A stretch of 64,000 nucleotides of DNA from positions 20,778 to 84,777 of the forward strand of contig JAKVCA010000031.1 in assembly GCA_022448315.1 (NCBI GenBank), in the 5' to 3' direction. Positions 46,973 through 56,408 of the stretch are shown piece by piece. The translations under genes were made by a program, and so were the position numbers. The stretch comes from Pirellulaceae bacterium. GTDB taxonomy: Bacteria > Planctomycetota > Planctomycetia > Pirellulales > Pirellulaceae. Positions within the stretch are counted from its first letter, which is position 1, and every line of letters begins with the position of its first letter. Under the pieces are notes generated by a model. It saw nothing but the letters and a program-made list of their open reading frames with translations, made no database searches and had not been told where the DNA came from.

Positions 46973-47233
46973 ATGGCTCGTGGAGATTTTATTTCGGCGG
47001 CCAAACTCGCCGACCTTGAGAAACTTGCGAAAGCGGTCGGGCTGTTAGAACGCAACAACCAGATGGACGATTTCTTTGCGGACATGTACAGCTTTGAAAA
47101 CGTTGCGTTGTTGGGGCCCGAGTTGATGGATGAACTTCGGAATCTGATCGACAAGTACGGCCGTATGGAAGTCTTCAAAGTTTGCCAGTGGTTGCCAAAG
47201 ATCATGGCGGCTGCCGACGGCGATGAGGTTTAA
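46973..47233 (+). CDS. small conserved-looking protein, function unknown
   Basis: An 86-residue frame from the ATG at 46973 (an open frame continues upstream to 46850, but that part is compositionally poor). It reads as a helical acidic protein with even amphipathic spacing: A-A-K-L-A-D-L-E-K-L-A-K-A-V-G, then F-F-A-D-M-Y-S-F-E-N-V-A-L-L-G-P and V-C-Q-W-L-P-K-I. No domain is recognised. The coding look of this part against its surroundings is the main support. Confidence 0.55.
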   Translation: MARGDFISAAKLADLEKLAKAVGLLERNNQMDDFFADMYSFENVALLGPELMDELRNLIDKYGRMEVFKVCQWLPKIMAAADGDEV

Positions 47234-47675
47234 CCGCTCGTCGAATAGATGCTGAGCCCGTTGGCGAGTGGTGGGGACTCCGATAGCAACGGCTTTGCCC
47301 ATCAAGTCAGGTGAGGTTGGCTGAGTTTAGGGGCCCTAGCGTTTTGAATGGCTGAATTCTGAAGCAGCTGATGGTCTGATGCGCACGGAACGACGAGGCC
47401 GTCATTCTGGTACGCGGTTTACGAGGCGGTTGCTAAACCTTGGAATCCGATCTAACACACGATTGTTCGGCGAGCCCTCGGCCTTGCCACATAGATATCT
47501 GACACTCTCGCCTAAATTTGGCGGCCGCAGGTTGTACCAAGAAGGATTCGACGGGCGAGAAGCGGAAAAAGAAAAGCCCAGTAAAACTGGGCTCGGTGGA
47601 CGCACTGTATTCCGTCGCAAAGAGACGCCCACTGCTTATAAGCGGATTTCAAAAGCGAATGTGAAATCCCTTGTA
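47234..47675. other. intergenic region containing a minus-strand terminator
   Basis: 442 bp between the small plus-strand ORF and the end of the DUF1552 gene. Apart from the terminator at 47565-47593 nothing was recognised; a plus frame from 47379 reads as non-coding. Confidence 0.4.
47565..47593 (-). terminator. intrinsic terminator of the DUF1592/DUF1552 operon
   Basis: A 7-bp stem (AGCCCAG 47575-47581 with CTGGGCT 47587-47593), a 5-nt loop, and on the minus strand a following TTTTCTTTTT run. It lies about 80 bp past the DUF1552 stop. Confidence 0.85.
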
Positions 47676-48974
47676 TTAAATTCCAGTCAACCGTTCCGTG
47701 GAATCTCCAAATCGATCGAGTTCAAGACCGCCCCAATCCATCAGATGAAGGAACAGGCTGCACATGCGCCGATTGGGCGAATCGAGATAGTCCAGCACGC
47801 GGCCGCCTTGCAATTTGCCACCGCCGCCGCCAAGGAGAAGGATGGGCAATTGCTTGGAATCATGGTTGCCATGCAGCATGCTTGAGCAGTGCATGATGGA
47901 CGTGTTGTCGAGCAACGTTCCGTTGCCTTCCTCAACCTCAGACATTCGCTCGCAGAGGTACGCGAGCTGCGACATGAAGTATTGGTTGAGAGGAATAAGC
48001 TCGGCAGGTTGGGTGTGAGCCATCTGGTGATGCTGATCCTTGGCTCCGCAATGGGTATGGGTTTCTGCCGAACCGTCGTTGCAGTATTTGAGTGTTGCGA
48101 TCCGGGTTGTGTCAGTTCGGAAGGCAAGCAGTACGATATCGTTCATCAGCTTCCAATACTCTGGGATGTCGGTCGGGATCCCATCGGCGGGTCGTGGTAG
48201 ATCGCGGGCCGCCAAAGTGGGCTGCCAAGCATCGGCGTCACGTTCTTTGTCCGCGCGCTTGATGCGCCCTTCAATCTCATGGACACTGCCGAGGTATTCT
48301 TCGAATCGTTGACGATCGGAAAGAGAGAGTCGCTGTCGTAAGGATCTTGCGTCTTCAAGCACTGCATCAACAACCCGACGGTCACCACGTTTTCGATCGG
48401 TTCGGAAAAGCTGGTCGAAAGCCAGGGCTGGCCGTGTTTCGGTCCAGGTCGGTGAGACTTGGGAGCTCCAGGATATATGTGAACTGTAGAGCAAGGGATG
48501 ACCGTCCTGCAGTCCGGGCAGAGCGTCCTCGCAGCCGAGAACGAGTGAAGGAATTTTCGTACGGTCTCCGATACGTTGCGCCATAAGCTGGTCGAAGCTG
48601 ACTCCCGTGCGAACCTCGGTCTTGGACATGGGGGCTCCACTGAGCATGTTCCCCGTCTGCATGCAGTGGATCACACCATTGTTGGCCTGCTCGTTCCAAA
48701 GACCACGGAGAAAGACCATTCTTTCCTTCCATGGCTCCAGAGGTGTGAGGCATGGCCCGAGTTCCATGTCGGCTCCAGCGCCTTTGGCCCACCAATGCTG
48801 GGAATGGAAACCCATGCCGGTGAATGTCACAAGCGTCCGCGTCGGCGGCTGAGAGTCCGTCGTGGTGCTGCTTTTTGCGGCGAACGAGAGTGACTCGAGC
48901 CAGGGCAATGCCATGGATACACCGAGCCCTCGCAGTAACGTGCGTCGTGACAAGTGATCGTGCTTATTCAACAT
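47676..48974 (-). CDS. DUF1552 Tat-exported protein
   Basis: A 432-residue protein with a twin-arginine signal (S-R-R-T-L-L-R-G-L-G-V-S-M-A-L-P-W-L-E-S). Diagnostic DUF1552 features are G-M-G-F-H, the G-V-S-F-D-Q-L-M-A-Q segment, S-L-R-Q-R-L-S-L-S-D-R-Q-R-F-E-E-Y-L, and D-R-F-G-D-S-T near the end. Its fold is thought related to DUF1501 (alkaline-phosphatase-like). The reaction is unknown. It is 27 bp downstream of the DUF1592 gene and shares its terminator. Confidence 0.95.
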   Translation of the reverse strand: MLNKHDHLSRRTLLRGLGVSMALPWLESLSFAAKSSTTTDSQPPTRTLVTFTGMGFHSQHWWAKGAGADMELGPCLTPLEPWKERMVFLRGLWNEQANNGVIHCMQTGNMLSGAPMSKTEVRTGVSFDQLMAQRIGDRTKIPSLVLGCEDALPGLQDGHPLLYSSHISWSSQVSPTWTETRPALAFDQLFRTDRKRGDRRVVDAVLEDARSLRQRLSLSDRQRFEEYLGSVHEIEGRIKRADKERDADAWQPTLAARDLPRPADGIPTDIPEYWKLMNDIVLLAFRTDTTRIATLKYCNDGSAETHTHCGAKDQHHQMAHTQPAELIPLNQYFMSQLAYLCERMSEVEEGNGTLLDNTSIMHCSSMLHGNHDSKQLPILLLGGGGGKLQGGRVLDYLDSPNRRMCSLFLHLMDWGGLELDRFGDSTERLTGI

Positions 48975-49001
48975 CAGGCGTCCCCCGTTAACGGTCGTCG
49001 G

Positions 49002-52000
49002 TTATTTGTTCGAATCGGCATCTGACGTCGGTCGAATGCATCGAAACTGCTCACTTTGGGCAATGGCGAGCAACGCCTCGGACCAACTGCCCCCGGCATT
49101 CATGATCGCAGCCACTTCCGCGATAAGTTGGCGGTCCGAAGTCATCACGGCGCGTCCCAATGCATAGCCGGTAAGTTTTCGCGCCAACGTTCGCAGGAGG
49201 TCTTCACGACGCGGGCCGGCAATGTAGTTTCGTAATCCTTCAAAGCCTTCGATTTCCGTCCCATCACGAAGCGTCCCCTTTGTATCACCCGGCTTGAGTT
49301 CGCGTGCTGGCCGAAGTCGACCGATGGCGTCGAACCGTTCCATTGCCATGCCGAATGGATCGATGCGATCATGGCAACCGGCGCATTTCGTATCCTGCCG
49401 GTGACGCTCGGTAATCTCACGAACGCTGAGACCGCTGGGTAGCGTTTCGGGTAGCGGCGGCACCCCCGGGGGTGGGTTGGGGAGGCGTTCCCCAAGCATT
49501 TGAATGACCCAAGTGCCCCGTTTGATCGGGCTCGTCCGGGAAGCTGCGGATTGTCTTGCGATCACTGCTCCGAACCCGAGGAATCCGCCTCGTCCATAAG
49601 CAGAAACATCTTCAATTCGCCGCCAGTCCGGTCCAGTGATTCCGGGGATTTGATAGTGGCTGGCAAGAACGTCGTTGATGACGACGGCATCGGCATCCAA
49701 GATGTCGCCGATTGGTCGATCGTTCTTCAGCATGTCTTCGAAGTACTTGACGGGCTCTTCGGCCAAGGCGTCGCGAACCTCCGCGGTGAATTCCGGAAAG
49801 TGTTCTTCGTTTCGTCCATGATTGGTCACGAAATCTCTTACACCCAACCAACGCGCTCCGAACTCTTGTGCCATTCCGCGAACCCGATCGTCCTTCATCA
49901 TGCGACGGACTTGGCGTTCCAGGACTGCAGGCTCGTGGAGATGGGCGGCCTGAGCTCGTAATTCTTCATCGGGGATTGAATCCCATATCAGAAAGCTGAG
50001 TCGGGTTGCCAGTTCCAGACCTGAAACTGGCTGCCAGTGCGGGCCGGTGGCTGGGCGTTCTACCCGATAAAGGAACCAGGGTGATGACAGGACTCGTGCC
50101 AATGCTGCTCGAAATGCGGGATCGTGATCCGTGCCCTCCTGTCGATCAGCGCGATAGGAATCGAGGATCGCTTGACGTTCGGCTGGGTCGAGTGGTCGAC
50201 GCCACGCCCGATTGGCAAAAGCGAGTAACGCGTCAAGGTGTTCGGGTTCCGCAGCGACCTGCTTTTCCAGAAACGCGGCCTTTTCGCGAGCGACCTGTTC
50301 TTCGAATTCCTGAATGTAGAAAAACATGATCCGCGCGCCGTCATTGGGCTTGCGGTAATATTGAACGAGACTCTGATACGCGAACGGCGTCGCCAAAGGC
50401 TGCTCACTCACGAAGTCCAGAGCCTGCCAAAGACGGTCAATTTCTTTTCGACCAGCATCATCGAGCAGCAGGCGCCGTAAAGCCTCATCCTCACGTCGAT
50501 AGAGGAATACGCTCCCTTGGGCGTCTCTGGGAATCACGGGTTGGAAGAGGACCGCCGGCGGAAAAAGGGCCCGAAACCTTTGGGTCGGTCGAGCTCGATC
50601 GGCTGCAATCGCGGGATGCACAATCTGTGCTGCAAGCGGGTCGCCTGCGATGGCAGCAGCAACCGGTTCGGCCAATCGACCGCCGCCTCCCTTCGCCGCG
50701 ATCAAGAACGCCTGAATCGATGCTGTTGTCGGGCTGGCCTCGTCAAGGCTCACGTCGGCACGGAGAAATCTCGGCAGAATCAGCTCATCCAGTTGTTCTG
50801 CAGGCAGCGTTGTCAAGTCGATCACGACTTCGGTACCCGCATGCGTGACCAGGGCGGTGGCGGGAACTTGTCGACCCCGTGGGTGTTGACCGAATTTCAG
50901 TCCAGATGCCTGCTCGATGATTTGTCGCAATTTGGGATGCTCTGCGAAGACCAGAGGCTCCCCGTCGCCCCCTTCCAATCGCAGTCGATCCCAGATGACC
51001 AAGGTATCCGGCTGGGCCGGCAGCGAAACCATTTTGAATTGGGGTTCACGCGCCGCTCCCTGGACTCGCTCTTGAGCGACAATACGACGAATATCCTCCC
51101 ACGCGGGAAAGCCATTACCCACGGCGAGCGCGGCATTCACGCCGTAGTTGCTGCGGAATAACTCACTTTGAAACGCTTTGATCGTCGCCAGCACCGGCGC
51201 CGGATCAGTGGTGGCTTCTCGCCATTGGGCACGAACATGGGCGAGCACGTTGGGAGGGGTTCCGGGGTCCGGCAGGTCAGGAGGAATTTGACCCTGATCG
51301 GCTAACGCCTTGCCAAGATCGCCCGCTGCATGGTGAGACAGTTCGAACGCAATGCCATCAAGTCCCGCAGGGTGCGCGTCGGCGACTCGACCTGTAACTT
51401 GCAGTTCGCCATCAATGGGACTTGTCCAGGCTACTGAAACAGGACGCTGATGACCCGGATGAACAAAGAACGTCTTTTTGGGCAAAGTGGTCCAGAGCTT
51501 CAGTTCTTCATCACCGTCGTTGACGAACACCGAAGGTTCAGAACCGAGGTTCCACGATTTCAATGCAGCCACACCGGAAATACCATCACGGTTTTCGGTG
51601 AGAAACACAGGCGCGGACGTGGTATCCAAAAAGCTCCAAAGGGCGTTGTGCTCGCCCGGCCACGGGTTCCCCTTTAGCAACTGAGGAATCAGTTCATTCA
51701 CGCTCCAGGAACGCTGGGCGCCTGTCGTTTCACGAATGGTCCATTCGACGAGGGTACTGTCTGCTCCGTGATTGTCATTAGGAAAGACGGTCAAAAGGAG
51801 CAACTCGCCGCGACGCACAGAGACTTTATGGTCAAAGGGAATTGAGCCTCCTTCGCCAACCTTGGACTCCGCCAGAACCTGTTTCGATGTCGCCCAATGA
51901 GCTTCGATTTTTTGTTTGGCGGATTCCCGGGCTGTCTGTCGGCGCAGATTCTCAGCCTGTATTTTTGCCGCCTGATCTTGCCACTGTCTCGTCAGAGCAT

Positions 52001-52895
52001 CGACTTCAGTTGAAGCGTCTTGCTCACCGTTGAGTCCCTCCCAAAGCACCGCCAAATAGTTGGCGTTGAGTTGCTCCTCGGTCGCAACTTCGGCAATCGC
52101 GGCACGACCGCCTCGCGTCAAGCGATCGCGGTGCTTCAGCGTCGCAGCGAGGTGCGTCTCAAGTGGGGGTTCCCCATTAGGGCCTGCATATTTTCCGTGG
52201 AATTCGCGGATCGGTTGGAGAGCCTCTTCGGCCCAGTCAGGCCGCTCGGTTGACGTTGAAAAACGGAAACCGTCAGGTAGCAGGACAAGACGAGCCGCGA
52301 CGTCTTTTGCCGTCTGATGGTAGCGTTCGATGAGTCGGGGGGTCACTGGCATTGCGTCGCCCACGTTCGCAAAGCCTTCGCCGCCGACACTATCGATAGG
52401 GAACTCTCGAACTTGCGTCGGTCGCAAGTCAATCCCGGTAAGGTCCCGGATCGCATGATCGTATTCCGTGTTGCTCAATCGTCGGAGGGTCACGGGCCCA
52501 GGGTCACCCGATCGCATGGCTGCTTCGGCGTCGAGTGCCCCTTCAATCCAGTTCAGAAGTTGGTCACGTTCATCCTCGCTCGGTTGAAGTGCCTCCTTGG
52601 GGGGCATGTCACGAAGTCGCAGTCGTTCGGCGACCATGGTCAGCACTTTGGGCGTGGCGAGTATGGCGTCCGCGGAGTCGAAGCTCGTTAAATTGAGATC
52701 GTTGTCTTTGGGGCTTTTTCCATGACAATCGCCACAAGTTTTGACCAACAGAGGATGAACTGCTGTGGCAAACGTTTGTCGAAGTTCATCAGAAAGTACT
52801 GAAGGAGGTACTAATTCGTCTGCCACCATGCTGGTTGATAACAGGAAGATGGTCAGCATGGGACCGGCTGCGTTGAGCAAGTGACGCCCGAGCAT
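49002..52895 (-). CDS. large planctomycete c-type cytochrome-like protein (DUF1587/1595/1592/1588/1585)
   Basis: A 1297-residue exported protein with TAGGAGAG upstream of its ATG. After a signal peptide comes a c-haem motif C-G-D-C-H at about residue 54 with a downstream D-M-P-P-K. DUF1587 is marked by R-R-L-S-N-T-E-Y-D-H-A-I-R-D-L-T. A long middle section (about 270-830) is much larger than in typical members and includes beta-rich segments. DUF1595 (A-F-A-N-R-A-W-R-R-P-L), DUF1592 (A-T-R-L-S-F-L-I-W-D-S-I-P-D-E-E-L), DUF1588 with a second haem motif C-A-G-C-H-D-R-I-D-P, and DUF1585 at the end follow. Function is unknown; an electron-transfer role is inferred from the haem motifs. Confidence 0.95.
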   Translation of the reverse strand: MLGRHLLNAAGPMLTIFLLSTSMVADELVPPSVLSDELRQTFATAVHPLLVKTCGDCHGKSPKDNDLNLTSFDSADAILATPKVLTMVAERLRLRDMPPKEALQPSEDERDQLLNWIEGALDAEAAMRSGDPGPVTLRRLSNTEYDHAIRDLTGIDLRPTQVREFPIDSVGGEGFANVGDAMPVTPRLIERYHQTAKDVAARLVLLPDGFRFSTSTERPDWAEEALQPIREFHGKYAGPNGEPPLETHLAATLKHRDRLTRGGRAAIAEVATEEQLNANYLAVLWEGLNGEQDASTEVDALTRQWQDQAAKIQAENLRRQTARESAKQKIEAHWATSKQVLAESKVGEGGSIPFDHKVSVRRGELLLLTVFPNDNHGADSTLVEWTIRETTGAQRSWSVNELIPQLLKGNPWPGEHNALWSFLDTTSAPVFLTENRDGISGVAALKSWNLGSEPSVFVNDGDEELKLWTTLPKKTFFVHPGHQRPVSVAWTSPIDGELQVTGRVADAHPAGLDGIAFELSHHAAGDLGKALADQGQIPPDLPDPGTPPNVLAHVRAQWREATTDPAPVLATIKAFQSELFRSNYGVNAALAVGNGFPAWEDIRRIVAQERVQGAAREPQFKMVSLPAQPDTLVIWDRLRLEGGDGEPLVFAEHPKLRQIIEQASGLKFGQHPRGRQVPATALVTHAGTEVVIDLTTLPAEQLDELILPRFLRADVSLDEASPTTASIQAFLIAAKGGGGRLAEPVAAAIAGDPLAAQIVHPAIAADRARPTQRFRALFPPAVLFQPVIPRDAQGSVFLYRREDEALRRLLLDDAGRKEIDRLWQALDFVSEQPLATPFAYQSLVQYYRKPNDGARIMFFYIQEFEEQVAREKAAFLEKQVAAEPEHLDALLAFANRAWRRPLDPAERQAILDSYRADRQEGTDHDPAFRAALARVLSSPWFLYRVERPATGPHWQPVSGLELATRLSFLIWDSIPDEELRAQAAHLHEPAVLERQVRRMMKDDRVRGMAQEFGARWLGVRDFVTNHGRNEEHFPEFTAEVRDALAEEPVKYFEDMLKNDRPIGDILDADAVVINDVLASHYQIPGITGPDWRRIEDVSAYGRGGFLGFGAVIARQSAASRTSPIKRGTWVIQMLGERLPNPPPGVPPLPETLPSGLSVREITERHRQDTKCAGCHDRIDPFGMAMERFDAIGRLRPARELKPGDTKGTLRDGTEIEGFEGLRNYIAGPRREDLLRTLARKLTGYALGRAVMTSDRQLIAEVAAIMNAGGSWSEALLAIAQSEQFRCIRPTSDADSNK

Positions 52896-53824
52896 TCGTT
52901 GCTCTCCTAGTGGCTTTGCGTGGACTCCAGAAACATTGGATTTGAGCTGGTCAACTTCTTTGGCAACAAAATCTGAATCAACCGGTGAGCGTCATTTGAC
53001 TGCACTTCGGTTTTGGGAGAACGTTTCGCGGTCGTTGTTGTATCGTTGTCGAATTTCGCATCCGTCTTTACGGTCGCTATGGGTGACGATCGTCCTTATT
53101 GTTCGAAGTCCTGATGGAGGGGAAGGCGTCGCGGGAACTCGATCACCGCAGGAGGTCAGTCGCCACCAGAGTTCAGACTCTTGTAACGGCTCCGTAAGCA
53201 GAAAGATTGTGCGAAATTCTCCTTAAATGTTAGCTGAAGTTCTTAGATGAGGTCAACGTTTTCCCAACGAGCGGTTAGTTCTGATGGGTGGGCGTTCTTC
53301 TGGTCATTCGGTGCAAACGAGTCGAGTTGCGGGACAGAGCAACGCTCTAACGGAACAGATCTTTCAGTGATGGTCATGTCCGGGCAGTCGATGATTGATC
53401 AATGCGAGAGGTAGTCTGGATTCAGACCGATCGAGATCAACACGTATTCCGATGAACTCAGTGACCTTGGTCCGCTGTCCATTGACCGGAGGTCAGTGGT
53501 ACTTTCCAGTCGATCCCCTCGATCTACTGGCCCCAAGCAACGGCTGGCGATTCGGTTGCCAAAGAAGTAGGCCGCGACCGACGCGGCACCTCAGCCGGCC
53601 ATTTGCCGTCAATCAACCCTCAGGTATCGCGCCCAACTGCCGAACAATGCGGCCGATTGAATCCCATAACGATGGGGGCTTCCCAGTAAAAAAGGATTGT
53701 TCTCTGTCGCATGAACGATCCCTTGCCTTTTCCCGGTTCGTTTGCGAAGATTAGCTTTCGAGTCGAGACGATGCTTGGTAACGCGGGCGTGAACTCGATA
53801 CGCACCGCGGTTTTCACCGCACCT
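52896..53824. other. gene-poor region upstream of tRNA-Ala
   Basis: 929 bp with no credible gene. Plus-strand frames at 52936-53226 and 53395-53754 have neither coding composition nor ribosome-binding sites. The promoter of the DUF1592 operon must lie near 52900-53000 on the minus strand. Confidence 0.4.
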
Positions 53825-53897
53825 GGGGATGTAGCTCAGTTGGGAGAGCGCAGCGTTCGCAATGCTGAGGTCGTGGGTTCGACTCCCATCATCTCCA
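53825..53897 (+). tRNA. tRNA-Ala (anticodon CGC)
   Basis: A complete 73-nt cloverleaf. The acceptor stem GGGGATG/CATCTCC contains the G3:U70 pair that identifies alanine tRNAs. The anticodon loop is TTCGCAA with anticodon CGC, reading GCG codons. The T-arm has GGGTTCGACTCCC. The CCA end is not encoded. Confidence 0.97.
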
Positions 53898-54256
53898 CTC
53901 TTTCACTCTCGTTTTTATGGGGTCCAAGCCACTCTCGGCTGATTCCTTAAATTACCTGATCCCCACTCCGAACCCTAAGATTAACCTCGGTAAACAATGC
54001 TCAAGGCTCCTCTTCGCGGTAGATGGCCTTCGCGGTCTACGGAATACTCGAGGCTGTCGGACACTTCCGGGTGAAGATCGTCGTGAGTCTGGCGTCTGGC
54101 TATTTGAACCAGAGTGATTTGTAAGCCGTTGGTTACGGTTTAATTATTAGTGGGAAGGTGGCTCTGGCTGCTCTAAGGCCGGGATTAGGCGATTACACGG
54201 CTTCCGCCTGCTCCGTAGAGTTAATCGGCCACCGTGTCTCCTCACCGAGTGCGATT

Positions 54257-54289
54257 GGCTCTTCACGCCACCGTCGGTTAAGCGGTGGT
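54257..54289 (+). repeat. covarying hairpin element, copy A
   Basis: GGCTCTTC, a 3-nt spacer, stem CCACCG/CGGTGG (54268-54273 and 54283-54288) and a 9-nt loop that begins TCGGT. Copy B has the same layout. Confidence 0.55.
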
Positions 54290-54385
54290 CTCTGTGCAGA
54301 AGTGATCATTTCTTTTCACTTACGTTTTTGTCCGCAGCAGCCCGAAGCACTCGGCGTGCAGCGTAGAGTCAGCAAAAAGAGGGTC

Positions 54386-54418
54386 GGCTCTTCGTTCCAT
54401 CGTCGGTAGATCGATGGT
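54386..54418 (+). repeat. covarying hairpin element, copy B
   Basis: GGCTCTTC, a 3-nt spacer, stem CCATCG/CGATGG (54397-54402 and 54412-54417) and a 9-nt loop that begins TCGGT. Relative to copy A, stem pair 4 changes from C-G to T-A on both arms, keeping pairing. Confidence 0.55.
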
Positions 54419-54739
54419 TTTCCTTGGTCACGCAAGCATGCGTTCCGCGGGCTTTGATAACATCCGAGATACTTGTCGACCTAGCTGTCGGTCTGACGTC
54501 TTCTAACGACGCTGATCAAGGCGGCCAAGATTACTCTCGGAACTTCGAGGATATGCTCACATGACAGGGTCAGCTATGGGCCTGGTCAGATCAGGGGAGG
54601 CATTAGTTGCAACTGTTTGCCTAACTTGACAATGCTGAATTGAGACGCGAAATCTCGTTGTCTAAGCCTATTGGCTTACGGGGCTGGTTTTGCGGAAGGA
54701 GCACCCCACCCCATCATACTGGGGACGCAACCGCATTCG

Positions 54740-54780
54740 ATCGCTCCCTGTTCATTCATCACGGGAGCGATTTCTATTTC
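54740..54780 (+). terminator. terminator-like hairpin without an assigned upstream gene
   Basis: A 9-bp perfect stem ATCGCTCCC (54740-54748) with GGGAGCGAT (54763-54771) and a 14-nt loop, then TTCTATTTC. The T-rich side faces the plus strand, where no protein gene lies upstream except tRNA-Ala about 840 bp away. Confidence 0.55.
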
Positions 54781-54942
54781 ATCAACGAACGACCGGTAGT
54801 CGTTCTCCGAGATGGAGCCCTCTTCCGGCGAGCGATTATTGCAATAGCATTCGTGAGCGTTATGCAGCGTCAACAGTAGTGTTGTAGCAAAGGGAGACCA
54901 TTGGAAACTACTGGAATGTTTCCGCTAACGGATGCTGGCAGA

Positions 54943-55473
54943 TTAACGCAGAAACCAGGGTAGCCACCTTTTGGCAACGGACCTCGTTGGAACGGACTTT
55001 CCATCCGCGAAGATCCTCGTTCCGAAACCAATATCGTCTCCCGCCATTTTCAAGACAAACTCAACTTTCGCCACTTCTCCGGGAGCGAAATCGGTGACTT
55101 CGCGTCTCTTGGCAGGAAGGTTGTTGGGCCACACGACATCACACTCCGTGGTCACAACTTGATAAGTATCTTCGGAATCGTTACGAATCTGGTATGTCAC
55201 GCTGGAATGATCGTTGTCAAGGATGACCCAATCGCGATGCAAAAAAGAGACGCCGTTGAAACCATCACGCTCTTTTGAGAGTCGCCATGCCGCGACCTGT
55301 TTTTGAACGGTCGGCAACATCGCACCGAAGACTGTAAGGAGGATGGCTCCCCCGACGAGAACCACGAATATCCCCACGCCTGATCGTTTTTGACCGTACA
55401 GCATACTCTTCCCAGCCTTCGAATCCTGAGGCTTGGGGTGGCTAAAATCCAACGATTTTCTTAGTACGTTCAT
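54943..55473 (-). CDS. single-pass membrane protein, function unknown
   Basis: A 176-residue protein with one hydrophobic segment (about 34-55, V-G-I-F-V-V-L-V-G-G-A-I-L-L-T-V-F-G). A periplasmic beta-rich domain follows with an Ig-like look: V-T-Y-Q-I-R-N-D-S-E-D-T-Y, D-V-V-W-P-N-N-L, D-F-A-P-G-E-V-A-K-V-E-F-V-L. An ATG at 55404 with GGGAAGAG just upstream is an alternative start that would leave the segment at the N-terminus. No family is recognised. Confidence 0.7.
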   Translation of the reverse strand: MNVLRKSLDFSHPKPQDSKAGKSMLYGQKRSGVGIFVVLVGGAILLTVFGAMLPTVQKQVAAWRLSKERDGFNGVSFLHRDWVILDNDHSSVTYQIRNDSEDTYQVVTTECDVVWPNNLPAKRREVTDFAPGEVAKVEFVLKMAGDDIGFGTRIFADGKSVPTRSVAKRWLPWFLR

Positions 55474-56174
55474 GCTGTCGATTTTTATTCCAATTACCGA
55501 TGGGGTGAACTGTCCGAATTTCTTGTGGTGCCATAGCTTGACACTTTCGTTAACAAGGCCACCAGCGTTTCTTTACTTTGTTTGCCTATCTCTTTACAGC
55601 TCTCAAAAAACAAAAGCTGCGTATTTACCTAGGGGAAATACTGTACCCCGGTGAGATAGATATCTTCCTCGTGGCCTGATCCGCAGTTTTATCGAGTGAC
55701 CCAATTTATCGAGTGAGCCAAATCGGACGCTATTTAGGTAGCCAAAATATTTTGCCATGTATCCGATCTTCTGATCTTTAATTTCTTCTTCTTGCATCAT
55801 CCGACGTCTTCACTAATCCTCGGAAACGTTTCGTTTCAGGGGATCAAAAGATGTCGACGGTGTTTATCAATCAAACGCGTCTCCCTGCGGGTGTCCGCAT
55901 CGCCATGCGTCCTGTTTCGGCTCACAATGAGTGACGCCTTTTCGTTGTGGATTGAGTCGATGTGTTACGCGACCTTGATCGTGGACTGCCATTGCAACGA
56001 CCTTATCGGTCTTCGAGCTTTGGTCATATCCTACGGTCGACAAATAAGTTCCCGTGATCGAGGACGCTTCAGAGACCTCTCTTGATCGAATTAATCTTCA
56101 CCGTGGACACATACGCGAGATCGTGACGAATCCTGATGTAGATTGGTCGTCGACGAAACGTCGAAATTTCTACA
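55474..56174. other. AT-richer intergenic region with a tandem repeat
   Basis: About 700 bp without a credible gene. It contains the 17-bp tandem repeat at 55688-55721. Short frames on both strands read as chance. Confidence 0.4.
55688..55721. repeat. 17-bp tandem direct repeat, two copies
   Basis: Copies at 55688-55704 and 55705-55721 are directly adjacent and differ at one position (TTTATCGAGTGACCCAA versus TTTATCGAGTGAGCCAA). Possible iteron-like binding site or replication slippage product; function unknown. Confidence 0.7.
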
Positions 56175-56408
56175 CTAGGCAACGCGACAAAGTTGCGATT
56201 CGAATAGCTTCATGAACTTGCCGAGTTCGAGTTCATCGCAAACGCCAGACAGAAGACCTGAGTTGTCGTCAGTGATCTGCTTGAGGATGTCTACCTGTTC
56301 CGCCAACTGACCGACATCACCTGTTTCGTAACTGACAAGAGCACGAGCGAAGGTCGTCGCGAGTTGGCGGGTGAGCGTCGCCTTCATTTGGTAGAACGAG
56401 TATCCCAT
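56175..56408 (-). CDS. small helical protein, function unknown
   Basis: A 77-residue frame with an ideal AAGGAG ribosome-binding site 6 bp before its ATG, one of the best in the window. The sequence is amphipathic helical (L-A-E-Q-V-D-I-L-K-Q-I-T-D-D, then L-E-L-G-K-F-M-K-L-F-E-S-Q-L) with two cysteines, C60 and C74. No domain is recognised. It sits alone inside the gene-poor island. Confidence 0.62.
   Translation of the reverse strand: MGYSFYQMKATLTRQLATTFARALVSYETGDVGQLAEQVDILKQITDDNSGLLSGVCDELELGKFMKLFESQLCRVA

Larger units (their letters stand above)
53898..54942. other. non-coding stretch with repeated covarying hairpins
   Basis: 1045 bp downstream of tRNA-Ala without a credible gene. 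It holds the two hairpin copies at 54257-54289 and 54386-54418 and the terminator-like hairpin at 54740-54780. The composition looks less GC-rich than the flanks. I compared it by eye with tmRNA, RNase P RNA and SRP RNA signatures and saw none. Confidence 0.5.

Noticed and set aside
46669..47205. A 178-codon minus-strand frame
   Set aside because: It is Ser/Arg-rich and opposite the small plus-strand ORF, which has the better coding look.
50517..51161. A 214-codon plus-strand frame
   Set aside because: It is antisense to the large DUF1592 gene.
53395..53754. A 119-codon plus-strand frame upstream of tRNA-Ala
   Set aside because: No ribosome-binding site and no recognisable domain or helical periodicity.
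54560..54780. tmRNA-like start at the GGGGCTGG near 54680
   Set aside because: The following sequence does not match the conserved tmRNA 5' end and no tag reading frame or tRNA-like 3' end is present.
54640..54879. Plus- and minus-strand frames of 65-79 codons
   Set aside because: They lie across a terminator-like hairpin and read as chance.
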